Source: Rhodocyclus purpureus (lineage in GTDB: Bacteria > Pseudomonadota > Gammaproteobacteria > Burkholderiales > Rhodocyclaceae). Taken from it: a stretch of 64,000 nucleotides of DNA. This document shows positions 24,793 through 38,755 of this stretch, piece after piece; the first letter of the stretch is position 1, and each line of letters opens with the position of its first letter. A program made the position numbers and the translations under genes. Location of the stretch: positions 11,279-75,278 of the forward strand of contig NZ_NHRX01000067.1 in the NCBI RefSeq assembly GCF_016653115.1, in the 5' to 3' direction. Below the pieces are notes generated by a model. It saw only the letters and a program-made list of their open reading frames with translations. It made no database searches and was not told where the DNA came from.

Positions 24793-25661
24793 ACAAGGAT
24801 CTCGCCGCCTCCGTCCGGGCGCGTCTGCTCAAGCTTGCCAAGGGGCAGGGCGTGGATTTCAACCAGGTGCTGGTGCGCTTCGCCCTGGAGCGGATCCTCT
24901 ACCGCCTGAGCCAATCGGCGCATTCAGATCGGTTTTTGCTCAAGGGGGCGCTGCTGTTCACGCTCTGGTACGACATGCCGCACCGTCCGACACGTGATGC
25001 CGATCTACTGGGCTTCGGGCCCAGCGATCTCGACTCCATTGGGCAGACGTTCCGTGACATCGCCGGCATCGATGTGGACGATGGCATGGTCTTCGACCCG
25101 TCATCGGTCACCGCCGAGGAAATCCGTAAGGAAGCCGGCTATGCGGGAGCTCGGGTGCTGATCAGCGGAGAAATCGCCAAGGCACGCTGCAAGACGCAGA
25201 TCGATATCGGCTTTGGCGACGCGGTCACGCCCGGGCCGGTTGATTCCACCTATCCGGTACTGATCGATGATCTGCCGGCACCACGGCTGCGCACCTACCC
25301 CGTCTATACGGTCGTCGCCGAAAAGCTGCATGCCATCGCATTGCTTGGCATGGCCAACAGTCGACTGAAGGACTATTTCGATTTGTCGGTGTTGCTGGAC
25401 CGCGAAACCATGGATGTCGAGACCCTGGCCAGCGCCATCACGGCCACTTTCATCCGGCGGGGCATGGCGGTTCCAGCATCGCTGCCAGTCGGCCTGACGG
25501 ACGAGTTTTCGAGCGACGTCACGCGGCAAGCCCTTTGGCATGCGTTTCTCAAGAAGAACGAACTGCCCCGACAAGCGCTATCGGACATCGTGGCGATGCT
25601 GCGAGCGGCGCTGGAGCCGGCATTGCTTCGAGCTGCCGTGCTGAGCGGGCTTGAGAAGTAG
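24789..25661 (+). CDS. abiEii: AbiEii nucleotidyltransferase toxin
   Basis: 290 aa, DNA-polymerase-beta-type nucleotidyltransferase. The motif FLLKGALLFTLWYDMPHRPT is followed by RDADLLGFG, giving the metal-binding Asp pair. TQIDIGFGDAVTPGP follows (third acidic residue), and VVAEKLHAIALLGMANSRLK then DYFDLSVLL is the family signature. AbiEii homologues add nucleotides to tRNA or otherwise halt growth after phage infection. It is coupled to abiEi and convergent with the arsenic operon. Confidence 0.92.
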   Translation: MNKDLAASVRARLLKLAKGQGVDFNQVLVRFALERILYRLSQSAHSDRFLLKGALLFTLWYDMPHRPTRDADLLGFGPSDLDSIGQTFRDIAGIDVDDGMVFDPSSVTAEEIRKEAGYAGARVLISGEIAKARCKTQIDIGFGDAVTPGPVDSTYPVLIDDLPAPRLRTYPVYTVVAEKLHAIALLGMANSRLKDYFDLSVLLDRETMDVETLASAITATFIRRGMAVPASLPVGLTDEFSSDVTRQALWHAFLKKNELPRQALSDIVAMLRAALEPALLRAAVLSGLEK

Positions 25662-25718
25662 GGAACCCGCCCTTACGTGATCTGACGCAGAGGAGCGGCC
25701 CGCTTCAACAAATCGATG

Positions 25719-26771
25719 TCAGCCGCCATCTCCGCCGAAATACCGTTTCCTGAACCACAGCGAGAGGATCACGAGGCCGAGCATCACCGGTACCTCGACC
25801 AAGGGGCCGATGACGGCGGCGAAGGCGGCGCCCGAGTTGATGCCATACACCGCCACCGCGACGGCGATCGCCAGCTCGAAGTTGTTGCTCGCCGCGGTGA
25901 AGGATAGCGTCGCGCATTTCTTGTAGCCGGCGCCGAATTTCCGGCTCAGGTAGAAGGAGAGCAGGAACATGAGCACGAAGTAGATGAGCAGCGGGATGGC
26001 GATGCGTACCACGTCGCCCGGGATGGTGACGATCAGCTTGCCCTTGAGGCTGAACATGACGACGATGGTGAACAGGAGCGCCACCAGCGTGATCGGGCCG
26101 ATCTTCGGGACGAAATTCGTGTGGTACCACTCCTTGCTGACGAAGCGCAGCATCACCACCCGCGTCAGCACACCGGCGACGCAGGGAATCCCCAGGTAGA
26201 TGAAGACGCTTTTGGCGATCTGCCCGATCGAGATGTCGACCAGCGCACCGGACAGCCCGAACAGCGGCGGCAGGACGGTGACGAACAGCCAGGCATAGAC
26301 GCTGAAGAAGAACACCTGGAAGATCGAGTTGAAGGCAACCAGACCGGCGGCGTACTCGGTCGAGCCCTCGGCGATCTCGTTCCAGACGATCACCATCGCG
26401 ATGCAGCGCGCGAGACCGATCATGATCAGTCCGACCATGTACTCGGGCTTGTCCGGCAGGAAGATGATCGCCAGCAGGAACATCAGGACCGGCCCGATGA
26501 TCCAGTTCTGGATGAGCGACAGCGCGAGCGTCTTCCTGTCGCTGAAGACGTCGGGCAGTTCCTCGTAACGCACCTTGGCGAAGGGCGGGTACATCATCAG
26601 GATCAGGCCGAGCGCGATCGGGATGTTGGTGGTGCCGACCTGGAAGGAGTTGATGAAGTCCTCGACGCCCGGGACGAAGTGGCCGAGCCCGATCCCGAGC
26701 GCAATCGCCGCAAAGATCCAGACGGTGAGATAGCGGTCGAGGAACGACAGCTTGCTGGTCACTGTGCTCAT
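25719..26771 (-). CDS. acr3: arsenite efflux permease, ACR3 family
   Basis: Inner-membrane As(III) exporter of about 350 aa with ten predicted helices. The ACR3 signature includes [20 protein letters not shown] and [20 protein letters not shown], whose Cys is the conserved arsenite-translocating residue. A further fingerprint is [20 protein letters not shown]. The start is taken at MSTVTSK (ATG 26771), 4 nt after arsA; an open frame upstream is ignored. It is the last gene of the ars operon. With ArsA it may work as an ATP-driven pump, and alone as a secondary carrier. Confidence 0.95.
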   Translation of the reverse strand: MSTVTSKLSFLDRYLTVWIFAAIALGIGLGHFVPGVEDFINSFQVGTTNIPIALGLILMMYPPFAKVRYEELPDVFSDRKTLALSLIQNWIIGPVLMFLLAIIFLPDKPEYMVGLIMIGLARCIAMVIVWNEIAEGSTEYAAGLVAFNSIFQVFFFSVYAWLFVTVLPPLFGLSGALVDISIGQIAKSVFIYLGIPCVAGVLTRVVMLRFVSKEWYHTNFVPKIGPITLVALLFTIVVMFSLKGKLIVTIPGDVVRIAIPLLIYFVLMFLLSFYLSRKFGAGYKKCATLSFTAASNNFELAIAVAVAVYGINSGAAFAAVIGPLVEVPVMLGLVILSLWFRKRYFGGDGG

Positions 26772-26775
26772 GAGT

Positions 26776-28578
26776 TCATCCCTTCGCCAGGTCGAGGCTG
26801 CCGCGCGCGAGCGCCTGCAGGCGTTCGACACCGACCGGCTCCTCTTCGAGCAGCGGAACGACCGCGTAGCGCGCCGCGTGCTGGTTGGCGACGGCGTCGA
26901 TCTGCGCCAGTTCGTTCACCGCGCGCTGGCGCAGGAGCGGCGACGACGACTCGACCGCGGCGACGCTGCTGTTGATGACCCAGGCCCAGGGTTCGATCCC
27001 GGCACGGCGCAGGTCGGACTGCAGGTTGGCGGCTTCGAGCACCGGCGTCGTCTCGGCCAGCGTCGCGATCAGCACCTTGGTCTGTTTCGCGTCCTGCAGC
27101 TGCATCATCGGCGTCGTGTAGTGCATGTGCGTCGCGCTCATCTGGCGCGCGACTTCGCGGTGATAGGCGCCGGTGGCGTCGAGCAGCAGCAAGGTATGTC
27201 CGGTCGGCGCCGTGTCCATGACCACGAACTTCTGGTGCGCCTCGCGGATGATGCGCGAGAAGGCCTGGAAGACTGCGATTTCCTCGGTGCAGGGCGAACG
27301 CAGGTCCTCTTCGAGCAGCGCGCGGCCATGCGCGTCGAGCTGCGCCCCTTTGCTCTTCAGGACCTGCTGCCGGTAGCGCTCCGTTTCGACCTGCGGGTCG
27401 ATGCGGCTGACGGAAAGCTGCGGCAGGTTGCCGGCGAGCGTCTCGGCGAGATGCGCCGCCGGGTCGGAGGTGGTCAGATGCACGGCGAGGCCACGCCTCG
27501 CCAGTTCGACCGCGACCGCTGCGGCGATGGTGGTCTTGCCGACGCCTCCCTTGCCCATCAGCATGATGAGGCCGTGCCCGTCGGTGGCGATCTCATCGAC
27601 CAGCGCGGCGAGGTTCGGCGCGGCAAGCAGCGCGAGGAAATCGGCAGCGGTCGCCTGCCCGGTCAGCGCCGAATTGTCCATATCGTCCGCATCGTCGGCG
27701 CCGAGGAGGCGGCGGAGCGCCGGCAGACCCACCAGGTTGAAAGGTTTCAGGCCGACTTCGTCGCGCGGCAGCGCCTGCAGCGTGCTGGGGATGTTCGCCA
27801 GCGCGGCCTGTTCGCGGCGGATGATCGCCTGCGCCAGCGCGTCGGTGCTGCCGCCTTCGGCCGGCATGACGCCGTTGATCACCAGGTGCTGCTGCCTGAG
27901 GCCGATGGCGGCGAGTTCTTCGTGCGTGCGTGCGACTTCGCGCAGGGTCGCCGCCTGCGCACGCGCGACCAGGATCAGGCGCGTGCGCGCGGGGTCGGCC
28001 AGTGCCTCGACCGCCGCCTTGTACTGGCTCCGCTGCTTTTCCAGTCCGGCCAGCGGTCCCAGGCAGGACGCATCGCCCTTGCCCGCGTCGAGAAAACCGC
28101 TCCACGCGCCGGGCAGTTGCAGCAGGCGGATCGTGTGGCCGGTCGGCGCGGTGTCGAAGACGATGTGCTCGAAACCGGCGACCAGCGCCGAGTCGGTCAG
28201 GAGTGCCGTGAATTCGTCGAAAGCGGCGATCTCGGTGGTGCAGGCGCCGGAAAGCTGTTCCTCGATGCCCCTGACCACGGCCTCGGGCAGGACGCCGCGC
28301 ACCGGCCCGACGATGCGGTCACGGTAGACCTGCGCCGCCGCCATCGGGTCGATTTCGAGCGCCGCGAGACCGGGGACGGCCGCCATGTCGACGATGCGGT
28401 TGCCGATCTCCAGACCGAAGACCTGCCCGACGTTGGAGGCCGGGTCGGTGCTGACGAGCAGCACCCGACGACCGGATTCGGCCAGGCGGATGGCCGTGGC
28501 GCAGGCGATCGAGGTCTTGCCGACGCCACCCTTGCCGGTGAAGAAGAGGAAGCGCGGCGGCTGGTCGAGGAATTTCAT
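26776..28578 (-). CDS. arsA: arsenite-activated ATPase ArsA
   Basis: 600 aa, two homologous halves each with a deviant Walker [16 protein letters not shown] near residue 14 and [16 protein letters not shown] in the second half. Each half has the signal-transduction motif DTAPTGHT (IRLLQ in the first, LLLLD in the second). Metalloid-site cysteines are present (GACTTEI and SPCTEEI). It energises arsenite export together with the permease and receives As(III) from ArsD. It is preceded by arsD (77-nt gap) and followed by acr3 (4 nt). Confidence 0.95.
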   Translation of the reverse strand: MKFLDQPPRFLFFTGKGGVGKTSIACATAIRLAESGRRVLLVSTDPASNVGQVFGLEIGNRIVDMAAVPGLAALEIDPMAAAQVYRDRIVGPVRGVLPEAVVRGIEEQLSGACTTEIAAFDEFTALLTDSALVAGFEHIVFDTAPTGHTIRLLQLPGAWSGFLDAGKGDASCLGPLAGLEKQRSQYKAAVEALADPARTRLILVARAQAATLREVARTHEELAAIGLRQQHLVINGVMPAEGGSTDALAQAIIRREQAALANIPSTLQALPRDEVGLKPFNLVGLPALRRLLGADDADDMDNSALTGQATAADFLALLAAPNLAALVDEIATDGHGLIMLMGKGGVGKTTIAAAVAVELARRGLAVHLTTSDPAAHLAETLAGNLPQLSVSRIDPQVETERYRQQVLKSKGAQLDAHGRALLEEDLRSPCTEEIAVFQAFSRIIREAHQKFVVMDTAPTGHTLLLLDATGAYHREVARQMSATHMHYTTPMMQLQDAKQTKVLIATLAETTPVLEAANLQSDLRRAGIEPWAWVINSSVAAVESSSPLLRQRAVNELAQIDAVANQHAARYAVVPLLEEEPVGVERLQALARGSLDLAKG

Positions 28579-28655
28579 GGCTTCTGTCCGGAGGAGGAGG
28601 GCTTTGCGTCCGCGTGAGGGGCTTGGCGTTTGGAGGAGGCGGCAAGCGACGAAGA

Positions 28656-29024
28656 TCAGCAGCAGCGGCTGCCGCCGCAGCAGCTTTTCGCGGGCTTGGC
28701 GTCGGCGGCGACCGGAACCTCGGCGATTCCTGCCCAGCGCGCGAGCTCGCTGCGCTTCGGGTAACGCCCGGCCAGCGCGACTTCGCCGTCGACCAGGATC
28801 AGCGGCAGGGACTCGGCGCCCGAGCGTTCGAGAAAGCCCCTGACCACCGCGCTCTCGGCGAAGGCCAGCGGCTGTTGCGCGAGGTTGAAGCGCTCGATCT
28901 GCGCGCCTTGCTGTTTCGCCCAATCGACGTCGGCCGCGAACGTGACCAGCTGCTGGTCGACATCGACGCCGCAAACGCCGGTGCTGCAGCACAGTGCCGG
29001 GTCATAAACCTGAATGTTTGCCAT
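28656..29024 (-). CDS. arsD: arsenic metallochaperone ArsD
   Basis: 122 aa, thioredoxin-like. Cys12, Cys13 and Cys18 (ALCCSTGVCG) form the As(III) site needed for delivery to ArsA. The C-terminal pairs SCCGGSRCC match the vicinal Cys of plasmid ArsD. A consensus AAGGAG lies 8-9 nt before the ATG. It also acts as a weak repressor in some systems (family knowledge). Order arsR-arsC-arsD-arsA-acr3. Confidence 0.95.
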   Translation of the reverse strand: MANIQVYDPALCCSTGVCGVDVDQQLVTFAADVDWAKQQGAQIERFNLAQQPLAFAESAVVRGFLERSGAESLPLILVDGEVALAGRYPKRSELARWAGIAEVPVAADAKPAKSCCGGSRCC

Positions 29025-29199
29025 GGTGGAGCTCCTTTGAGATTGACGGCTTGACGTGAAACAGCAGCGTGGGATGTCCTGGATTCGGGCCTGCCGGTCC
29101 TCCCACGGCAGCTTGTTGCGGGAGCGTTTTTCGTGGGAGCGGCGGAAGCCGCGAAAGGGCGCCTTGCATGGCATCGGGCGGCGGACGTCGCCCTGTCGC

Positions 29200-29682
29200 T
29201 TAGCGAGGAAAAAGCGTGCCGATCCGGTCCAGTTCGGACTGGAAGCGGGCGCGGTCGGCTTGCAGTTCGGCCAACGGCAAGGCCAGGAAGGCCTCGATGC
29301 GGTGGCGCAGGATGCGGTACGCGCTCATGAACGCCGCGTCGATCTCATCAATGCTGCCGCTGGCCTGCGCCGGGTCGTCGACGCCCCAGTGCGTGCGCAG
29401 CACCGGCCCCAGGTACGCGGGGCAGGTTTCACCGGCGGCGCTCGCACAGACGCTGACGACGAGGTCCGGCGTTACCGGCAAGTCCGTCCACGACTTGCTG
29501 GAGTAGCCCTCGGTGGCGATTCCCTCGCGCGCAAGCAAGGCCAGCGAGCGCGGATGTACCCGCCCGGTCGGCTGGCTGCCGGCGCTCAGCGCGCGCAGGC
29601 CGGCCGGCGCCAGGTGGTTGAAGGTGGCCTCGGCGAGGATCGAACGGCACGAGTTGCCGGTACACAGGAAGAGAACGTTCAT
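29200..29682 (-). CDS. arsC: arsenate reductase, low-molecular-weight phosphatase type
   Basis: 160 aa. The active-site P-loop is LFLCTGNSCRSILAEA and the redox Cys pair lies in SVCASAAGETCPAYLG. This is the thioredoxin-coupled (or LMW-PTP) class rather than the glutaredoxin/E. coli class. It reduces As(V) to As(III) for export. The ATG overlaps the arsR stop. A gap of 175 nt separates it from arsD, with no gene in it. Confidence 0.94.
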   Translation of the reverse strand: MNVLFLCTGNSCRSILAEATFNHLAPAGLRALSAGSQPTGRVHPRSLALLAREGIATEGYSSKSWTDLPVTPDLVVSVCASAAGETCPAYLGPVLRTHWGVDDPAQASGSIDEIDAAFMSAYRILRHRIEAFLALPLAELQADRARFQSELDRIGTLFPR

Positions 29683-30056
29683 TGTGCGGCCTTGGCCGGG
29701 ATAGTGGGAATGGGCGGCAACACGGCGTCAGGGCAGGTCGAGGCGGCGCGCATCCCGGCGCACTGCTCGGGGTGGCCCGAGCAACATTCCTCGGTCAGAT
29801 AGGCGATCAGGTCGAGCATCAGGGGCATGTTCGCCCGGTAGCGCTGATAGCGGCCTTCCTGCTCGACGGTGAGCAGCCGCGCCTGCACCAGTGCCTTGAA
29901 GTGGAACGAAAGGTTGGTCGGCGGCAACGCGAGCTGCGTCGCGATTTCGCCGGCGACCATCCCTTCCGGTCCTTTTCTGACCAGCAGGCGGAAGACGTCG
30001 AGACGGATGCCCGAGGAGAGCGACTCGAAAACGGAAGTAGCCAGTGTCTTGTCCAT
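29679..30056 (-). CDS. arsR: arsenic-responsive repressor ArsR
   Basis: 125 aa, winged helix-turn-helix of the ArsR/SmtB family. The recognition helix is PPTNLSFHFKALVQAR, followed by the wing LLTVEQEGRYQRY. The classic ELCVCDL motif in the DNA-binding helix is absent. Cysteines cluster at the C-terminus instead (EECCSGHPEQC), a metalloid-site arrangement seen in other ArsR types. It represses the operon until As(III) binds. There is no ribosome-binding site before the ATG. Confidence 0.92.
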   Translation of the reverse strand: MDKTLATSVFESLSSGIRLDVFRLLVRKGPEGMVAGEIATQLALPPTNLSFHFKALVQARLLTVEQEGRYQRYRANMPLMLDLIAYLTEECCSGHPEQCAGMRAASTCPDAVLPPIPTIPAKAAQ

Positions 30057-30058
30057 GA

Positions 30059-30091
30059 TTCAACGATAGAACAAGTCTTGAAATGTCGCAA
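30059..30091 (-). promoter_or_regulatory. candidate ars promoter and ArsR operator
   Basis: On the minus strand a TTGCGA (-35, 30086-30091) and TATCGT (-10, 30063-30068) are separated by 17 nt. Overlapping them is the inverted repeat TTCAA-N14-TTGAA (30059-30082). The -10 ends only 6 nt before the arsR ATG, so the transcript would be leaderless or nearly so. Confidence 0.5.
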
Positions 30092-30241
30092 GCGGCGCGC
30101 GGGTCCTTGGGCGGAAAAGCGGGTATGAAAAACGAGCGGGAAGGGCCGAGCCGGAAGGGCAGTTCGGCAATAGACGAGCGAAAAGGGCCGCCCGCCAGCC
30201 GAACGCGGCGGCAGCGCCCGTGCCGCCGGGACTTTCTGCGC

Positions 30242-33055
<2,814 letters not shown>

Positions 33056-33205
33056 CGCGAGTCTCGTCCGGGCGCACTGAAACTTCTAGCATAGCCCAGG
33101 ACGCCGCAGCGACGCCATCCCTGCGTCGTGTGGGCGAGAGGGGCAAGCTGCCAGCGGCCGGAGCAGCTGCTGCAGGGCGGAACGCGAGGTCCGCGCGTGC
33201 TGCCT

Positions 33206-35006
<1,801 letters not shown>

Positions 35007-35026
<20 letters not shown>

Positions 35027-37640
35027 GCTCGTCTCCTGCGGGCGTCATCGTGCGCTTGCGCAGTTCGGATTCCAACTGCTTGATCTCGGTGATGTCGATG
35101 AAGGTGATGACGACGCCGTCGATCACGTTCTCCAGCGTGCGGTAGGGCATGATGCGAACGCGGAACCAGCAGCCGTCGTGGGTGGCCGACACCTTTTCCT
35201 GAAAAACCAGGCTGCGCAGCACTTCGCGCGCGTCGTCAATGATCCGCGGATAGTCGAGGTCGGTGACGATATGCGAGAGCGGTCTGCCGACGTCGGAGGG
35301 GATCAGCTTGAACAGCTTGGTGGCGGGGTTCGTGAAGCGGCGCAGCTTCATCCTGTCGTCGAGGAAGACCGTGGCGATTTCCGTGCTGTTGAGCAGGTTC
35401 GCCATGTCGTTGCGCACCCAGCTGAGGTCGTCGAGCTTCGATTGCAGTTTGCCATTGGCGGTTTGCAGCTCCTCGTTGCGCGATTGCAACTCATCCTTGG
35501 CGGTCGTCAGTTCCTCGTTGGCCGATTGCAGTTCTTCGATGGTCGATTGCAATTCCTCGTTGCTCGACCTGAGCTCCTCGACTCTCGTCTGCATCTCTTC
35601 CTGGGTAACCCGCAAGGACTCGCGCACCTGCGCCAGTTCCTCGCGCAAGGCTTCGTGGGCGTCCGGGGCAATGCGCTTGGCCGAGTGGCGGCGAAGGGTG
35701 GGGCTGGGAACGTCCTTGAAGACGATGATCACCCGACCGCGCAGCGCCGCGGGTTTGTCGATGGCCTGCACGACCAGATCGACGATCTGCGTTCCGCCGT
35801 CGGCGCCTACACGCAGGCCGTTGATCAGGATCGGTTGCCGGTCCTTCAGCGCCTTGCGGATGAGGCCGGGCATCGCCTCGCGCAAGCCTTCGCGCGCCAT
35901 CGCATGGATGTTGATGTTGGTTTTTCCCGCCGCCGGTTCGAGGTATTTGCCGGTACGCCCGCTGAAATAGAGGATGTCGCCTTCGGCATTGACGAGAACG
36001 GCCGCAGGTGCCCAAGTCTGCTGGATCAGTTGATCGGTCAGGCGCCCGATGTTCTGAGGGGGCTCGGCAGGCGGCACTTGCCGGGCGAGCCCCGCAGGTG
36101 CCCGCATCCAGCCGGGAAACTCCAGTTGGCCGACCGGCAAGGTGGCCTTGACGCGTCGGAACAGGTTCGCCCTGGCATCGGCGATGGCGAACAGGTGCCC
36201 GAAGTTGCCGATGCTCTCGGCATTGCCGAGCAACAGCAGGCCGCCCGGGCTGAGCGCGTAATGGAACAGTGGCAGCAGCTTCTTCTGCAAGTCCGGGCCA
36301 AAGTAGATGAACAGGTTACGACAGCTGAGGATGTCAAGCTTGGTGAAGGGCGGGTCGGCGACGATGTTCTGTCGCGCGAAGACGACCATTTCGCGGATGT
36401 CCTTGTTGATGCGATAGCCGCCACCTTCTTCACGGGTGAAATGGCGCGCCAGCCGTTCCGCCGACACGACCGCCGCAATGTTTTCGGGGTAGGAACCCTT
36501 GCGCGCCTGGTCGATCGCGTCCTGGTCGAGGTCGGTCGCGTAGATCTGCAGCGTGAAGCGTGCCTCTGGCTTCATCTCCGCGACCGCTTCCTTGTACACG
36601 ATCGCCAGCGAATAAGCCTCCTCGCCGGTCGAACACGCGGCCACCCAAGCGCGCATGTCCTTGCCGGAAGGATTCTGCGCAAGCAGCGCCGGTATTGCTT
36701 CCTTACGCAGCGTCTCCCAGACCTCGGGGTCGCGGAAGAAGCTGGTGACGCCGATCAGCAGTTCGTTGAACAGCAGGTCGAGTTCATGCGGGTTGCTGCG
36801 CAGGTGGGAGATGTAATCGCCGACTGAGGCAATCTGGTTCACCGCCATGCGCCGCTCGACGCGTCGGACGAGCGTGTTGGTCTTGTAGAGCGAGAAATCG
36901 TGGCCGCGGCGATCGCGCAGCAGGATGACGATCTTCTCGAGCGCACTCAGGATGTCGGCCTTGGCGCCGGGTTCGCTCTGCAGATCCCGGTGCAGACGGC
37001 GCAGGGAGTCGAGGATCCGCACCGGCAACTCTTCGGCTGGGGCGACGATGTCGGCGACGCCGGCTTCGACGGCTGCGAGCGGCATGTTTGCTGCCTGGAC
37101 GCAGGCCGGGTCCTGGACCAGCGTCAGCCCGCCTTTTTCCTTGATCGCACGCAGGCCCAAGACGCCATCGGAGCCCATTCCTGAGAGGATGACGCCGACC
37201 GCCTTCTCCTTGCGCTCTTCGGCGAGCGAGCGCAGGAAGAAGTCGATCGGCAGGCGCAGCCCGTGCGCGGCGACGGGAGCGAGCAGGCGCAGCCGGCCGT
37301 GCAGCAGCAAGAGATCCTTGTTCGGCGGGATGATATGGACGACATCGGGCTCTGCCCGCATCCCGTCGACCACTTCGACGACCTTCATCGAAGTGAATCG
37401 CTGCAAGAGGCTGGGCAGGGCGCTGACGTGATCCGGGGGGAGGTGCTGGACGATGATGATAGCGATGCCGCTGCCGGCGGGAACGTGGATCAGGAATTTT
37501 TCGAGTGCTTCGAGTCCTCCCGCGGAACAGCCGATCCCGACGATGGGGAATTCACGTGCAGCGGCGGCAGGGAGAGCGGGCTCAGACGCCGTGCCGATCC
37601 GGCTTTGCTGGGGAGAGGGAGGTTCGATCAGCTTCGGCAT
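35007..37640 (-). CDS. CheB-CheR fusion with coiled coil and PAS domain
   Basis: 877 aa. The CheB methylesterase domain (about 30-215) has catalytic Ser in GIGCSAGGLEA, His in VQHLPPDH and Asp in SGMGSDGVLG. The usual N-terminal receiver is missing. A CheR methyltransferase follows (about 225-500: VTSFFRDPEVWETLR, the AdoMet motif ACSTGEEAYSLAI, and DILSCRNLFIYF). Then come a degenerate PAS, a heptad coiled coil (NEELQS repeats, about 655-735) and a C-terminal PAS. Such fusions occur without chemoreceptors and feed kinases in the same operon. No MCP, CheA or CheW gene is in the window. Confidence 0.93.
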
Positions 37641-37742
37641 GACTGATTCACCACGTTCGGGGAGACGGCCCGGACTGTTTAGTGGAGCGAAGGCCGATGA
37701 TCAGGAATTTCCGGGTCATCGGCCAGGAAATTCACGCGCAAC

Positions 37743-38609
37743 TCACGCTACGCAGACGAGCTTGGTTGCGAGCGGCCTCCGGGAAAGGCGGGGAATCGTT
37801 ACCGAGAATACGCTGCCTCGACCCGGCGCCGTGCGCACGTCGAGCCTCAGGCCCAGGCTGTCCGCGAGTCGTTTGGCGACCGCCAGACCGATGCCGAAGC
37901 CATTGTCAGGGTTTCGTTCTGCATTGCCGACCTGGTAGAACTCGTCGAAGATCTTCGCCACGTGCTGCGCATCGATGCCGATTCCCGAGTCCCGCACTTC
38001 AATTCGCCAGGCAGCATTACCGGCGCGGCGCACACCGACCAGCACGCTTCCCGAGTCGGTGTAGCGCACCGCATTGCCGATCAGGTTGCGGACGATCCAG
38101 CCCAACTGGAAAGGTTCGGTCTTCACCATGGCTTCCGTCGGCACGAGGTGAATGCGCAGACCCTTGCGTGTGGCGGTCGTGAGGTGATTGTCGACGGCGT
38201 CTTCAAGCAAGGGTCCGAGCGCGACGGTTTGTGCTGCCGGTTCGCCAAGTCGCTGTGCGCCCAGGGCGGTCAGCGCCGACGAGATCTCGTCGAGCGCCTT
38301 CGCGCATGAAGTCAGGCGGGCGACCAGCTGGCGTTGTTCGGCATTGAGCGGGCTGTCGCACAGCGCATCGAGGAACAGGCGCTGGGCCAGCAAGGGCTGT
38401 GCCAGATCGTGACCCAGCGCCCGGTAGATCTGCGCGCGATCCCTCCGAGCCGCATCGACCGCCTCCTTGGCCCGCTTCAGTTCTTCGTTCTGCAGCTCAA
38501 GCTCGATACGATGGACCTGCAGTTCATGATGGAGGCGAAGGGCTTTAGCCTCGGCGGCCTTCGCCTTGTCGACGCAGCGCCTCTCTGCGTGCACACGCGC
38601 ACTTCTCAC
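37743..38609 (-). CDS. sensor histidine kinase, short cytosolic
   Basis: 288 aa from a GTG start. It has an N-terminal signalling helix (LQVHRIELELQNEELKRAKE) related to that of the kinase at 33206-35026, but no PAS domain. HisKA is of the HDLxQP kind (YRALGHDLAQPLLAQ). The ATPase has VRNLIGNAVRYTDSG, VRDSGIGID and GFGIGLAVAKRLADSLG. It is the first gene of the same-strand series with the cheBR-like gene (102 nt away). It probably senses through a partner protein. Confidence 0.88.
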   Translation of the reverse strand: MRSARVHAERRCVDKAKAAEAKALRLHHELQVHRIELELQNEELKRAKEAVDAARRDRAQIYRALGHDLAQPLLAQRLFLDALCDSPLNAEQRQLVARLTSCAKALDEISSALTALGAQRLGEPAAQTVALGPLLEDAVDNHLTTATRKGLRIHLVPTEAMVKTEPFQLGWIVRNLIGNAVRYTDSGSVLVGVRRAGNAAWRIEVRDSGIGIDAQHVAKIFDEFYQVGNAERNPDNGFGIGLAVAKRLADSLGLRLDVRTAPGRGSVFSVTIPRLSRRPLATKLVCVA

Positions 38610-38639
38610 GATACCCCCACTTCATCCCTGGAGTTGCCA

Positions 38640-38755
38640 GACAAGTAGTTTAAGCGAGTATTCGGAAAAGTTTCAATAGATAAAAAAATTATTTATTATA
38701 TTCCAAAGATATAATCCGCTTTCTCGAGATGAATTGACTTTATTTTAAAAACATA
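38640..38755. promoter_or_regulatory. AT-rich intergenic region between tex and the kinase gene
   Basis: A strikingly AT-rich stretch in otherwise GC-rich DNA. Read on the minus strand it offers several TATAAT-like hexamers (for example near 38700) ahead of the kinase start at 38609. It also must contain the end of the tex transcript. No clear terminator hairpin is visible. Confidence 0.45.

Noticed and set aside
24789-25661. AbiEii as a HEPN/MNT nucleotidyltransferase pair with the HEPN gene at 22.5 kb
   Set aside because: It is coupled to its own AbiEi antitoxin gene, on the other strand and 1.2 kb away from the HEPN operon.
26772-26831. A 20-residue N-terminal extension of the arsenite permease
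   Set aside because: It would overlap the end of arsA and its residues are out-of-family. MSTVTSK at 26771 fits ACR3 proteins.
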